A DNA stretch of 64,000 nt from Phaeobacter gallaeciensis DSM 26640 (GCF_000511385.1 NC_023137.1:557501-621500); one strand, 5' to 3'; shown: positions 8,493 through 17,986, counted from the stretch's first letter. Translations and numbers: made by a program. The notes: generated by a model from the sequence alone, not told the origin.

Positions 8493-11400
8493 CTATCGTT
8501 GCAAAGCCGCAGCGAGGGCCGCTGCCAGATCCCTTGGGTGGACGGGTTTTTGCAGTAGCGGGGCCGTGACTGGGCCCATCTCATTCGGGGTGTATCCGGT
8601 GAAACCGGAGGTGTAGATCACTGGTATTGTCGGGTGGACCTGGCGGATGCGGTTGGCTAGTTCGAAGCCGCCCATGGCGCCTGGCATCACGACATCCGTC
8701 AGAAGAAGATCGAACTGGCTGCCGTCCTGCATCAGCTCCAGCGCCTGTTGCGCGGACCCGACCGGCAGCACGCAGTACCCGAGCGTTACGAGCATATCGC
8801 GTGTCATCAGGCGAAGATCTGGTTCATCCTCCGCGAGCAGAATGATCTCACCGGTGCCTTTCTCCAGAGGCGCGGCGATCAGGTCGGCTTTGGAAAGGCT
8901 TAGATCGAAGCTGCGCGGCAGCGTCAATTGTACTGTGGTGCCGCTGCCCTGCTGAGAATAGACCCGCAAGTCTCCGTTTGAATGGCGGGCAAAGCCATAC
9001 ACCATTGAGAGCCCCAGCCCGGTGCCAGAATTGCCGTCTTTGGTGGTAAAGAAAGGGTCGGTGCAGCGGGTCAGCGTGGCGTCGTTCATGCCGGGACCAT
9101 CATCCGTGACGGAGAGTTCAACATAGCGATACTCTGCGGCGGAATCAGACGTGTCCAGCTCTCTATCGTGTCCATCCGGTTTGGTATCAGGGCGACCCTG
9201 CGGGGCGGGCACTGAGCGGGCTCTGAGGGTGATGCAGGAACCATCACCGCTGCTCATGATGGCATCACGGCTGTTGAGAACCAGATTCATCAGGGCAGTC
9301 TCCAACTGTGCGGGATCGCAATAGACCAGCAGGTCGGGATCGGCCTCCAGCACCTCTATCTCAATCCGCGACTCAAGCATCGGGCGGATCAACTCGTGGA
9401 ACTCTGCCAGAGTCTCCTGAACCGGTTTGGCCATGGCAAAACCGGGCTGGCGTTTGGCAAAGGCCAGCAGCCGCGTGGTCAATCGGCGCCCCCGGGTGAT
9501 CGTGGTTGTCGCAGTGCCAAGGAACCGTGCCCGCTGATCGGCGGTGGTTGCGGCTCCCGCCAGATCCACGGCATAGAGCAGCGAGGCCAGAAGGTTGTTG
9601 ATATCATGGGCAATACCACCCGTCAGCTCACCCAGCGCATCCAGCCTGTTCCTGCGGTCGTTAACCTGCCGGTTGCGCTCCTCGCTGGTGACATCGTCCA
9701 GCACCAAGACCAAGGCCACACCATGCTGTTCATTTTTCGGTACTGCGCTGCGGACCCGGACATATCGATGGTCGTCGCGGTTGGCGCTACGCCGCAGCAG
9801 ATGGGTTTCTCCTGACAGAACATGGCCTGATCGGGCGCGTTGCAGCGGATCGGCGCTGGCATCCAGTGGGGTGAGGGTACCGGTGTCAAGAAAACTGATC
9901 GCCTTGGGCCAGACAAATGGCGTCTCAGCCGAGGTATCTCCGAGCATATGGCGGGCGGGGTGGTTGATCCGAATGATCTGGCCTGTCCGGTCAAAGGCTA
10001 TAATTCCGCTGGTGGCTGCGTTCAGCACCACTTCCAGTTCATCCCGGACCTCGGCGATCTCTGTAGCGCGCCGGGCGTCGTCTCCCGCAGCGCGTCGACG
10101 CGTGCGCAGTTGGTGCATACCGAGGACACCTAGCAACGTCAGCAGCCCTCCACCTAAGGCATAGCCGAGCAGGCTCAGCCGCTGCGAAGTCCAGAAGACT
10201 GGTGGCTCGAAGTACTTGCGGCGCAGGTCTGTGTAATCGGTTGAAACCAGATATTGAGATAACGCCAGATCCAGCTTGTCACGGACCTCACCAAGGCCGA
10301 ACCGCAAGGCTGGCGCGCGGTCATAGCGCAGCAGAGCGGGCTGGGTTTCGCTCAACGTATCAAGATCGCTATGGCTTGACGCCGCCAGCGCCAGAATGGC
10401 TGGCTGGTCTACGATTGCATCAACCTGTCCGGCCCATAGAGCCGCCATCAGGTCGGAGGCGCGGGGCACGGTCACAAGTTGCCAACCCTCGGCCGCGCCC
10501 GCCGCCAGTGCTGCGGCGTTGTCAGCGCGCACAGCAACGCGACGCCCGCTCAGGTCCTGGGGCCGGCGAAATTGCTCCGCATCATCTGGTCGGGTATAGA
10601 CGGATTGATCCACTGCCAGAACAGGATGGGAGTAATCCATTTGGGCCTGCCGCTCAGGGGTGATCCGATCTGCAGGCAGGAGATCGTAGGTGTCGGATTG
10701 CGGACCGCGCTGCCACTCGTCCTCACTGATTTGCTGGAATGTTAGCTCGAGGCCGGTTTGCCGGGCCAGCTGTCGCAGCACCTCCACCCCAAAGCCGGAG
10801 AACTCACCACTCGGGCCTACGAACTGATAGGGCGGCGAATGGCGCACCCCAACGCGCAGGACCTCCGGAGCGGGCAGGGGAATATCCAGAAAGTACTTTT
10901 TGAGCAGCACGTCAAGACGGCGGTCCGCCTTCATCTTCTGAAGCGCGGTTTCGATATCGGGCATCAATTCCGCCCGGCTTTCATGTAGCGCAACAAAGCG
11001 GTTGAACTCACGCAGGGGAGGGTTGAGAAACCGGACCCTACCATCCACTCTGGCGGATTTCGCGATACTGAAGGCAACCGGCTCAGGGATCAGTACGGCA
11101 TCAATGCGCTCCAATAAAAGCGCCATAATAGCCGCTTCGGCGGTGGTGAAATTCACCGTGGTATTGCGAGCGAGAAATGCCTCCTGTTCAGAGCCGACCG
11201 CTGGTGGCACGATCCCCACCCGGACACCGCTGAGCGTCGCGGTGGAGTGACCCTGTACCATGTCTGTCCGTACCATGGGGCGAAGGGTTTCGCTGGAAAT
11301 CGGTGTTGAGAACAAATTGCTGTTCTGTAGTGCGGGCAGTCGGGCGACACCGGCAATCAGATCAGTACGACCGTCAGCCTGCCCTTGCACGAAATCGTGG

Positions 11401-11627
11401 CTCGACGTCATCGGCACCAGCGTGATGCTGGTCCCCAGCTCCGTCGCGAGATCCTGCGCGAATGCCACCAGAAATCCGGTTTCTTCGCCCTGGTCGTCGC
11501 GCTGCGCAAAGGGGGGAACTGGTAGAAACCCGATGCGCAGCGGATCAGGGGCGTCCTGTGACCAGCAAGGCAGGGCCAGAATCGTCAGCACAAAAAAGGA
11601 CAAAAGGAACCGGACTGGTCTCGCCAT
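8493..11627 (-). CDS. Hybrid sensor histidine kinase with two periplasmic solute-binding domains
   Basis: 1044 aa, membrane bound. Order: signal peptide (1-23), two family 3 solute-binding domains (about 30-248 and 256-473), one transmembrane helix (about 483-506), a PAS-like domain (530-645), a dimerisation/phosphoacceptor domain with GGIAHDINN and H674, an ATPase domain (N785 in the N box, DDGPGM at 842-847, GTGLGL further on), and a receiver domain (926-1040) with E933/D934, D977 and K1027. The tandem periplasmic domains resemble BvgS/EvgS, but no HPt domain follows the receiver. The ligand is likely an amino acid or other small polar molecule (inference from the binding-domain family). 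A single-domain response regulator is divergently encoded 227 bp away and is the obvious partner. Confidence 0.92.
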   Translation of the reverse strand: MARPVRFLLSFFVLTILALPCWSQDAPDPLRIGFLPVPPFAQRDDQGEETGFLVAFAQDLATELGTSITLVPMTSSHDFVQGQADGRTDLIAGVARLPALQNSNLFSTPISSETLRPMVRTDMVQGHSTATLSGVRVGIVPPAVGSEQEAFLARNTTVNFTTAEAAIMALLLERIDAVLIPEPVAFSIAKSARVDGRVRFLNPPLREFNRFVALHESRAELMPDIETALQKMKADRRLDVLLKKYFLDIPLPAPEVLRVGVRHSPPYQFVGPSGEFSGFGVEVLRQLARQTGLELTFQQISEDEWQRGPQSDTYDLLPADRITPERQAQMDYSHPVLAVDQSVYTRPDDAEQFRRPQDLSGRRVAVRADNAAALAAGAAEGWQLVTVPRASDLMAALWAGQVDAIVDQPAILALAASSHSDLDTLSETQPALLRYDRAPALRFGLGEVRDKLDLALSQYLVSTDYTDLRRKYFEPPVFWTSQRLSLLGYALGGGLLTLLGVLGMHQLRTRRRAAGDDARRATEIAEVRDELEVVLNAATSGIIAFDRTGQIIRINHPARHMLGDTSAETPFVWPKAISFLDTGTLTPLDASADPLQRARSGHVLSGETHLLRRSANRDDHRYVRVRSAVPKNEQHGVALVLVLDDVTSEERNRQVNDRRNRLDALGELTGGIAHDINNLLASLLYAVDLAGAATTADQRARFLGTATTTITRGRRLTTRLLAFAKRQPGFAMAKPVQETLAEFHELIRPMLESRIEIEVLEADPDLLVYCDPAQLETALMNLVLNSRDAIMSSGDGSCITLRARSVPAPQGRPDTKPDGHDRELDTSDSAAEYRYVELSVTDDGPGMNDATLTRCTDPFFTTKDGNSGTGLGLSMVYGFARHSNGDLRVYSQQGSGTTVQLTLPRSFDLSLSKADLIAAPLEKGTGEIILLAEDEPDLRLMTRDMLVTLGYCVLPVGSAQQALELMQDGSQFDLLLTDVVMPGAMGGFELANRIRQVHPTIPVIYTSGFTGYTPNEMGPVTAPLLQKPVHPRDLAAALAAALQR

Positions 11628-11696
11628 TTAGAAGGCTCCGTAACGCGCTGGCTCAGATTGGGATCGCGGATTGTTGCCATGTTATAAGCGACCAGT

Positions 11697-11729
11697 CGGG
11701 AATGTCAGGCAAAACTGACCTCAGTCCCG
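11697..11729. promoter_or_regulatory. Imperfect inverted repeat in the kinase/regulator divergent promoter region
   Basis: Inner arms GTCAG (11704-11708) and CTGAC (11715-11719) and outer arms CGGGA (11697-11701) and TCCCG (11725-11729) are stacked with small unpaired gaps. It lies between the divergent kinase and response regulator genes, so it may be an operator controlling both. No matching DNA-binding protein is encoded beside it. Confidence 0.35.
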
Positions 11730-11854
11730 GTTCAGCAACCATTATAAGGCTCAACAATTGATCAAACCCCGGACGCTAGGTAAAAGGTTTATGAGAACAA
11801 CCGCAGCGCGTTGATGTCTGATTCAGGGCAGTATCGCCCAACTGCGGAGGAGCG

Positions 11855-12268
11855 ATGGATATGGCCAATATACTGGTTCTTGAGGATGATGAGATCTTTG
11901 CCAGCCTGTTGCAGGACTCCCTGGAACAGGCTGGCCACTTCCCCATCACCTGCGAGGATGCGACTGAGACGATTGCCCAGTACCACGAATACAGCTTTGA
12001 CCTGGTCATCACCGATCTGATCGTGAAGAAAGACAATCGCGCCGTGCCGGATGGGGGCGTGATGGTTATTTCCTTCCTTCAAGGGCTGGCGCGTGATGGG
12101 TATAAGATTCCACCGATTATTGCGATGTCCGGGGCTACGCAACGCCGGGGGTTGGAGCAGTTGTTGGTCACATCCAAAGATCTTGGCGCGACGGCGACAC
12201 TGACGAAACCGTTTGAGCCGACAGAGCTGCTGACCCTTATTGATCAGTTGTTGGAACGTTCGGTTTGA
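11855..12268 (+). CDS. Single-domain response regulator (CheY-like)
   Basis: 137 aa made only of a receiver domain. The acidic pocket is E10/D11/D12, the phosphoacceptor is D54 in FDLVITD, the switch residue region is MSGAT, and the invariant lysine is in TKPFEP. A short charged loop (KKDNRAVPDGG) follows D54, longer than in CheY. There is no output domain, so it must act by protein contact or as a phosphate sink or relay. GGAGGAG just before ATG 11855 decides the start. It is divergent from the hybrid kinase and probably receives phosphate from it; this is inferred from position only. Confidence 0.9.
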   Translation: MDMANILVLEDDEIFASLLQDSLEQAGHFPITCEDATETIAQYHEYSFDLVITDLIVKKDNRAVPDGGVMVISFLQGLARDGYKIPPIIAMSGATQRRGLEQLLVTSKDLGATATLTKPFEPTELLTLIDQLLERSV

Positions 12269-12319
12269 ACATCGTTCGATACAGGTATTGAGGCAATCCA
12301 GACGCCGGAGGATATGAAA

Positions 12320-12354
12320 AGGCGCAGCCCGGATGCGGGTGCGCCTGATTTTTT
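12320..12354 (+). terminator. Rho-independent terminator after the response regulator
   Basis: AGGCGCA (12320-12326) pairs with TGCGCCT (12340-12346), with an inner CCC/GGG stem. It is followed by GATTTTTT. It lies between the convergent response regulator and M24 peptidase genes and mainly serves the plus strand. Confidence 0.75.
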
Positions 12355-12374
12355 GGTTGGCAGATGATCTGGTC

Positions 12375-13475
12375 TCAGCGCCGTTGCATGTCGCGTGGCA
12401 TCTCAGACAGGATCTCGGCGCCGGTGTCGCGCAGGATCACAATTTCTTCCAGCCGCACGCCAAAGCGGTCCTTGAGATAGATCCCCGGTTCGATCGAGAA
12501 CACATTGCCTGCGCGCAGTTCCACGTCGGAGGTGGCGGTGATATAGGGCGGCTCATGCACGTCGATACCCAGCCCGTGGCCGGTACGGTGCAGGAACTGC
12601 GGACCATATCCGGCGGCAGCAATTGTCTCACGCGCGGCGCGGTCAACCTCGCTGGCGCACACGCCGGGTTTCGCCGCTTGGACTGCGGCCTGTACCGCAG
12701 CCTCAACCACCTCAAAGACCTGCTCATATTCGGCCTCCGGCGTGCCGAACCACCCGCAGCGGGTCATGTCCGAAGGGTAGCCGTTCAACCGGCACCCGGT
12801 GTCGATCAACACCGCCATGTCGCGGGTCAGTCTGGTGTCGCCGGTGTGGTGATGCGGGAAGGCGCCATTGGCACCGAAGCCGACGATGGTGAATTCCGCG
12901 CTGGCGCCGTGGGCCTTGTAATGGGCATGCAGGATCGCCTGCACATCCAGCTCGCTCATGCCCTCTTCAAGACGGGAAAACGCCTCGGTCACGGCGGCAT
13001 CATTCAACAGATGCGCAGCCTTCAGCGCGTCATATTCGGCGTCGTCCTTCATCGCGCGCAACAGGCCCACGGTATCATCGGTAAAGCGCCGCTTGGGTGC
13101 GTCCATTGCATCCAGAACCCGCAGCGCAAAATCGGCGCGCATGGTTTCATCCAGCACCACCGACAGGCCAGCAGCCGTGGCACCGCAGTCACTGAGCAGC
13201 TTGGCAAGCGCTGCATCCGGGCCCTCATCATCCGACCAGCAGCAAAATGGCAGATCGGTTGATGTGCGCGCCGCATCGGCGTTTAGCCCCGGCATCAGAA
13301 AACCCGCGTGGCTCTGGCTGACCATCAGCAGCACGGGCCGCTCATCACCATGGGGGTTCACGCCGGACAGCCACATCATATGGCTGGAGGGGCCAAGCAC
13401 CACCAGATCGGTGGCGGTCTCTGTCATGCGGTGGCGCAGCCGGGTCAGCCGGTCTGCATAGGGGGGCGTGGTCAT
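12375..13475 (-). CDS. M24 family metallopeptidase (Xaa-Pro peptidase/creatinase-like)
   Basis: 366 aa from ATG 13475, preceded by AGGAA at a good distance; an upstream in-frame start at 13523 would add 16 residues without a binding site. It has the N-terminal creatinase-like domain and the pita-bread catalytic domain. The metal ligands are visible: D in LIDTGCRLNGYPSD, the second D in SDMTR, H in RTGHGLG, E in SIEPG and E in RLEE. Members cleave Xaa-Pro bonds, but creatinase and ectoine hydrolase DoeA share this fold, so a non-peptide substrate is possible. It is the last gene of the XRE regulator/binding protein/peptidase run and probably processes what the linked ABC system imports. Confidence 0.88.
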   Translation of the reverse strand: MTTPPYADRLTRLRHRMTETATDLVVLGPSSHMMWLSGVNPHGDERPVLLMVSQSHAGFLMPGLNADAARTSTDLPFCCWSDDEGPDAALAKLLSDCGATAAGLSVVLDETMRADFALRVLDAMDAPKRRFTDDTVGLLRAMKDDAEYDALKAAHLLNDAAVTEAFSRLEEGMSELDVQAILHAHYKAHGASAEFTIVGFGANGAFPHHHTGDTRLTRDMAVLIDTGCRLNGYPSDMTRCGWFGTPEAEYEQVFEVVEAAVQAAVQAAKPGVCASEVDRAARETIAAAGYGPQFLHRTGHGLGIDVHEPPYITATSDVELRAGNVFSIEPGIYLKDRFGVRLEEIVILRDTGAEILSEMPRDMQRR

Positions 13476-13542
13476 GGGGTTGGTTCCTGTAACGCGGGCG
13501 ACCTCATCCGTTGCACAGATCAAGGTCGGAAGATGAAAAGAA

Positions 13543-13568
13543 GGGCCGGCTCATGTCAGCGCCGGCCC
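13543..13568 (-). terminator. Stem-loop between binding-protein and M24 peptidase genes
   Basis: GGGCCGGC (13543-13550) and GCCGGCCC (13561-13568) form an 8-bp GC stem with a 10-nt loop. On the minus strand it is followed by a T-rich stretch. It lies after the binding-protein stop codon, so it may partly terminate or protect that transcript. This would give more binding protein than peptidase. Confidence 0.6.
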
Positions 13569-13625
13569 CAGATGCCCGCCCCCGGATAAGGGGAGCAGGC
13601 GAAAGCGCCAAGTGGCGCCGGGGGA

Positions 13626-15212
13626 TCAGTTCTTTTCCACCAGACGGTAGAAGACAAAGTCGGAGGTCGCGCCATTCACATAGCCGGAGACATCCGCATC
13701 CATTGCCACCTGATAAGCGGCCTGGAACATGATCACGATGGGGGAGGTTTTCTGCACCTCTGCCTGCAATTCTCGGTACATCTCCAGACGCTTTTCAGGA
13801 TCCGCCTCGGTCAGGGCAGCCTTGGTCTTGGCGTTCATATGCTCCGGCACGGCCCAGGCATTGCGCCATGTGGTGGTGGCCGCATAATTGTCGTCCGAGT
13901 TGTCGGAGTTATAGGCAAAGGCCTTGGCGTTGGAATGCGGGTCCATGAAGTCTGGGCCCCAATACAAGAGCATCGCCTCATGGCTGCGCTCGCGGTATTT
14001 GGTGATCACCTGGCTGCCGGTGCCGGGCAGGATTTCAAAGTTGATCCCCGCATCGGCAAAGCTCGCCTGCAAGGACTGCGCCATATCGGTAAAGGGGGCC
14101 GCATTGATCACATCCAGCGAGACGGTGATCGGGGTCTCAATCCCGGCCTCACTGAGGATGGATTTTGCCCGCTCCGGGTCATAGCCAAACGGGGTCTCAT
14201 CGTAGGAACCGGGGAAACCTTTGGGCCAGAATGCCTGATGGATCTCCATCTGGCCGTTGATGATGGTGTCGGTCATGCCCTTGTAATCGACCAGATAGCG
14301 CGCGGCCTCCCAGACGGCAGGGTCGGTCAGGCTGTCGGTTTTCTGGTTGAAGGACAGGAAATGCACCGCCGCTTGCGGGTAAGTCTCCACCTTGATGGTG
14401 TCGCTGTCAAAGCCGCGGATCTGGTCGGGTGTCAGATTGCGGGCCATGTCGATATCGCCGGATTCCAGCAGCAGCTCCTGCGTAGCGGCTTCGGCCACAT
14501 GGCGGATGATGACGCTCTCCATCTTGGGGGCGCCCTTGAAGTAATCCGCATTGGCCGCCAGCCGTACCATCTGCGCGGGGCGGTAGCCCTGCAATTTGAA
14601 CGGGCCGGAGCCAGCGGCGTTTTCATTCAGCCAGCCATTGCCCATATCGCCGTCCACGGCATTGGCCATCACCACCTCTTTGTCCACCACCGAGGCGGGG
14701 CGAGCGGCCAATACGTTCATCACAAAGGCGGGGGAAAAATCCCCTTCGTATTTGATGGTGACGCTGTTGCCGTCGGTGGTGATCATCTGATCGACATTTT
14801 CGGCGGTCCAGCCCAGTTGTGCCAGGATGAAGGCCGGCGTCAGGTTCAGTTTGATCACCCGCGCCAGTGAAAACACCACATCCTCACCGCGCACCGGGTT
14901 GCCGGAGTGGAACACCGCATCGTCGCGCAGGGTGAAGCGGATGGTCTTGGCCGCGGCGTCGATTTCCCAGGCGCTGGCAAGGCCGGGCGCCAGAACGGTG
15001 GGATCTTCGGCGTCATATTGCACAAGGCGATCATAGAGGTTGGTCACCAGCTCACCAGAGGTGAACTCATAGGCCTGAGCGGGATCGATGGCGACGATAT
15101 CGTCGATGTTTTGCGCCACGATCAGCGCATTGGCGGGCGTGTCAGCGATAGCGCCGCTCGCCAGAGGCAGCGCCATCACGCTGGCCAGCAAGGCGGATTT
15201 CACGAGGTTCAT
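13626..15212 (-). CDS. Peptide-type ABC transporter substrate-binding protein (family 5)
   Basis: 528 aa. A signal peptide (about 1-23, cut after ASGAIA) sends it to the periplasm. The rest is a family 5 solute-binding fold (DppA/OppA type), with the family signature region around LAPGLASAWEIDAAAKTIRFTLRDD (given here in two parts, LAPGLASAWE and TIRFTLRDD). It binds di- or oligopeptides, opines or similar ligands for delivery to the permeases. Its gene follows the XRE-cupin regulator by 46 bp on the same strand, while permeases and ATPases are in the divergent operon. The ligand cannot be read; the neighbouring M24 enzyme points to a proline-containing peptide or a related amide. Confidence 0.92.
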   Translation of the reverse strand: MNLVKSALLASVMALPLASGAIADTPANALIVAQNIDDIVAIDPAQAYEFTSGELVTNLYDRLVQYDAEDPTVLAPGLASAWEIDAAAKTIRFTLRDDAVFHSGNPVRGEDVVFSLARVIKLNLTPAFILAQLGWTAENVDQMITTDGNSVTIKYEGDFSPAFVMNVLAARPASVVDKEVVMANAVDGDMGNGWLNENAAGSGPFKLQGYRPAQMVRLAANADYFKGAPKMESVIIRHVAEAATQELLLESGDIDMARNLTPDQIRGFDSDTIKVETYPQAAVHFLSFNQKTDSLTDPAVWEAARYLVDYKGMTDTIINGQMEIHQAFWPKGFPGSYDETPFGYDPERAKSILSEAGIETPITVSLDVINAAPFTDMAQSLQASFADAGINFEILPGTGSQVITKYRERSHEAMLLYWGPDFMDPHSNAKAFAYNSDNSDDNYAATTTWRNAWAVPEHMNAKTKAALTEADPEKRLEMYRELQAEVQKTSPIVIMFQAAYQVAMDADVSGYVNGATSDFVFYRLVEKN

Positions 15213-15258
15213 GTCAGTGTCTCCCTGTTTTGTTCATTCTATATGCCTGACGGATCGG

Positions 15259-15876
15259 TCAGGGCAGGTCCGGTGTGTTGGTGCTGTGCAAAACGCTGAG
15301 GGTGCCGGTCCACAACAGCCGGGCAGGCAGGTCGGTCGGATTGCTCCAGGAATGGGAGGTCAGACCGCTGTAGTGCAGGCTGTCCCCAACCTGTAGACGG
15401 AACACCTGCCCATCCAGTGACTGGTCGATCTCTCCCTCCAGCACATAGAGCATCTCCTCACCCTCATGGCTGACTTCCTCTGAGACATAGCCGGGCGGCA
15501 CATGGAGGATATAGCTGGACAATTCGGCACCCGGAAACTGCGCGCCGAGCGCCTCATAGGTGATAGAAGAGCCCGCCAGTGAAAACTGCGTGCGCGTTGT
15601 CGCCCGCGTCAGCGCATCCGAGGGTTTCGGCGTGGCAATGAAATACTCCAGCCCAACCTCCAAAGCTGAGGCAATCTGTGCCAGCGTGCCCAGCGTTGGG
15701 GTGGCATTGTCGCGCTCCACCTGGCTCAGATAGCCGACGGATACGCCGGCGGTATCGCCTAGAGCCTGAAGCGTCAGCCCCATCTGCTTGCGTCGCTTAC
15801 GGATCAGCGCCCCCAGCATCGGGCCTGCGCTGTTGCGGGTCTTGACGGGTTTGGAGGCGGCACTGGTCTGGGGCAT
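15259..15876 (-). CDS. XRE family transcriptional regulator with cupin domain
   Basis: 205 aa. A helix-turn-helix of the XRE type covers about residues 20-78 (IRKRRKQMGLTLQALGDTAG, then VSVGYLSQVERD). A cupin_2 ligand-binding domain follows at about 128-195 (SHEGEEMLYVLEGEI and the GDSLHY strand). Such regulators sense a small molecule through the cupin barrel and often repress uptake and catabolic genes (PuuR-type). It is the first gene of the minus-strand operon and faces the permease operon across a 164-bp AT-rich gap that holds a perfect palindrome, its likely operator. Autoregulation and control of both operons are inferred. Confidence 0.92.
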   Translation of the reverse strand: MPQTSAASKPVKTRNSAGPMLGALIRKRRKQMGLTLQALGDTAGVSVGYLSQVERDNATPTLGTLAQIASALEVGLEYFIATPKPSDALTRATTRTQFSLAGSSITYEALGAQFPGAELSSYILHVPPGYVSEEVSHEGEEMLYVLEGEIDQSLDGQVFRLQVGDSLHYSGLTSHSWSNPTDLPARLLWTGTLSVLHSTNTPDLP

Positions 15877-15929
15877 TGGCGGCTTTCGTCTGATCCTGTT
15901 TTATCCAGCTTAGAAAAAAAATTATTGTG

Positions 15930-15948
15930 AAGCAAAAATTTTTTGCTT
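15930..15948. promoter_or_regulatory. Palindromic operator candidate for the XRE-cupin regulator
   Basis: AAGCAAAAA (15930-15938) and TTTTTGCTT (15940-15948) are perfect 9-bp inverted arms around one central T. A second, partly overlapping repeat TTTTTGC/GCGAAAAA runs on to about 15957. It is the only strongly AT-rich stretch here and is 54 bp before the regulator start and about 90 bp before the permease start, ideal for controlling both. Confidence 0.6.
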
Positions 15949-16040
15949 TTGCGAAAAATAATATTTATGTCGGAGGTGAATTTGGTGGCACTCTGTCGGT
16001 AGAGCGCCGTGCGCCACGGCCATGTGGAGGGCAGGATAAC

Positions 16041-17084
16041 TTGACCAGCACAGCAAGATCGGGACGCGCAATTTTGCGCTGGGGGCAAGGGCTTGCAGGC
16101 TTTGCGATCGTGTCAACGCTGACCTTCCTCGGCCTTCTGGCAATCACCTTTTTCATTGGGCGTGTGGTGCCGATCGACCCGGTTCTCTCCGTGGTCGGGG
16201 ATCGCGCCACGCAGGACCAATATGACGCGGCACGGGTTGCCATGGGTCTGGACCGGCCGCTGGTGGTGCAGTTTTTCTCCTATGTGGCGGACGTCTTTCA
16301 GGGCGATCTGGGGCGCTCTGTTTCCACCAACCGGCCTGTTGTGTCCGATCTGGCGCGGGTGTTTCCCGCCACGCTGGAGATGGCCACGCTCGGCATCATC
16401 ATTGGTGTTGTGATGGGCGTGCCCATGGGCGTCTGGGCTGCGGCGCGGCAGGGCACCTGGGTCGATCAGGTCATCCGCGTCTTTGCCCTATTAGGCTATT
16501 CGGTGCCTGCCTTCTGGCTGGGGCTGGTTGGCCTGGCGGTGTTCTACGCGGGTCTGGGCTGGGTCGCCGGGCCGGGGCGGGTTGATATCTTCTATGACGG
16601 GTTGATTGAGCCGGTCACTGGCTTGTTGCTGGTCGACAGCCTGTTGGTCGGCGACACAGAGGTGTTCCGGAATGCGCTCTCGCATCTGGTGCTGCCTGCG
16701 GCCATCCTCGGGTTTTTCAGCCTCGCTTATATCGCTCGCATGACCCGCAGTTTCATGCTGGACCAGCTCAGTCAGGAATTCATCACCACCGCCCGCGTCA
16801 AAGGCGTGCCGGAGTGGAAGGTGATCTGGGTGCATGGGTTCAAACCGATCCGGGTGCCACTGATCACGGTGATTGGCCTTTCTTATGCGGCGCTGCTGGA
16901 AGGTTCGGTGATGATTGAGACGGTGTTCAGCTGGCCCGGCATCGGCAATTACCTCACCGTGGCGCTGCTCAATGCGGATATGAATGCCGTCCTTGGCTCA
17001 ACACTGGTGATCGGCGCGGTGTTTATCTTCATCAACAAGATCTCGGATGTGCTGTACCGGGTTCTCGACCCAAGGAGCCTGTGA
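16041..17084 (+). CDS. Peptide-type ABC transporter permease (DppB-like)
   Basis: 347 aa starting at TTG 16041. GGAGG (16026-16030) lies just before it, and the frame upstream runs through the AT-rich promoter region, so a longer start is unlikely. About six membrane helices are visible, starting with GFAIVSTLTFLGLLAITFFI. The cytoplasmic EAA-like loop is seen at FITTARVKGVPEWKVIW. It forms the membrane channel with the next gene product. The stop codon overlaps the next start (TGATG). It is longer than many DppB proteins because of a loop around GRVDIFYDGLIEPVTG. Confidence 0.9.
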   Translation: MTSTARSGRAILRWGQGLAGFAIVSTLTFLGLLAITFFIGRVVPIDPVLSVVGDRATQDQYDAARVAMGLDRPLVVQFFSYVADVFQGDLGRSVSTNRPVVSDLARVFPATLEMATLGIIIGVVMGVPMGVWAAARQGTWVDQVIRVFALLGYSVPAFWLGLVGLAVFYAGLGWVAGPGRVDIFYDGLIEPVTGLLLVDSLLVGDTEVFRNALSHLVLPAAILGFFSLAYIARMTRSFMLDQLSQEFITTARVKGVPEWKVIWVHGFKPIRVPLITVIGLSYAALLEGSVMIETVFSWPGIGNYLTVALLNADMNAVLGSTLVIGAVFIFINKISDVLYRVLDPRSL

Positions 17085-17986
17085 TGCTGAGCCGCGACTG
17101 GTTGCTGGACAACTCGCCCGCCACACGGACCCAGGCCACCGCAGGGCGCGCCTATCGCATGATCCTTGCGCTGATGCGCAACCCGCTGGCGGTGTTGGGG
17201 GCTGTGATCATCACCGTCCTTATCCTTGCGGCGGCTTTTGCGCCCTGGATCGCGCCGCAAAGCCCGGTGGGGCAGGACCTGTCCTCTCGTCTGTTGCCGC
17301 CCTCCTGGACCAATTGGATGGGCACGGATGAGCTTGGGCGCGATATCTTTTCCCGCGTGGTGTACGGCGCGCGTATCACGCTGATGATTGTCGCTCTGGT
17401 GGCGGTGATCTCGGCGCCGCTGGGGCTGATCATCGGGGCCATCTCGGGCTACTTCGGGGGCTGGACCGACCGGATCCTGATGGGGGTCACCGATGTATTC
17501 CTGTCGATGCCCAAGCTGATCTTGGCGCTGGCCTTTGTCGCTGCCTTAGGGCCGGGGATCGAAAACGCGATCATTGCCATCGCCATCACCGCATGGCCAG
17601 CCTATGCGCGTATCGCACGGGCCGAGACGCTGACCTTCCGCAACGCCGAGTTTATTGCCGCCACCCGCCTGCTTGGGGCCTCGCACAGCCGTGTCATCCT
17701 GCAACATGTGCTGCCGCTGTGTACGTCATCGATGATCGTGCGGGTGACGCTGGATATGGCGGGGATCATTCTGACAGCGGCAGGGCTTGGCTTTCTGGGC
17801 CTCGGCGCGCAGCCGCCGCTGCCGGAATGGGGCGCGATGATTTCGCGCGGGCGGGTGTTCATTCTGGACCAATGGTGGGTCGCGACCATGCCCGGTATCG
17901 CGATCATCGTGGTCAGCCTCGGCTTTTGCTTCCTTGGCGACGGCTTGCGCGATGTGCTGGACCCGAAACAGGGGGGCAAATCATGA
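17084..17986 (+). CDS. Peptide-type ABC transporter permease (DppC-like)
   Basis: 300 aa. ATG 17084 overlaps the previous stop by one base, which indicates translational coupling. The N-terminal domain typical of DppC/OppC is present (LMRNPLAVLGAVIITVLILA). The periplasmic segment has the family's MGTDELGRDIFSRV motif. The permease domain ends with the EAA-like loop EFIAATRLLGASHSRV and GAMISRGR. It pairs with the upstream DppB-like subunit. The next gene start overlaps its stop (ATGA). Confidence 0.92.
   Translation: MLSRDWLLDNSPATRTQATAGRAYRMILALMRNPLAVLGAVIITVLILAAAFAPWIAPQSPVGQDLSSRLLPPSWTNWMGTDELGRDIFSRVVYGARITLMIVALVAVISAPLGLIIGAISGYFGGWTDRILMGVTDVFLSMPKLILALAFVAALGPGIENAIIAIAITAWPAYARIARAETLTFRNAEFIAATRLLGASHSRVILQHVLPLCTSSMIVRVTLDMAGIILTAAGLGFLGLGAQPPLPEWGAMISRGRVFILDQWWVATMPGIAIIVVSLGFCFLGDGLRDVLDPKQGGKS

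Noticed and set aside
15927..16040. Upstream extension of the DppB-like permease to 15927
   Set aside because: It would translate the palindromic AT-rich promoter region. TTG 16041 with GGAGG fits better and starts just before the first membrane helix.
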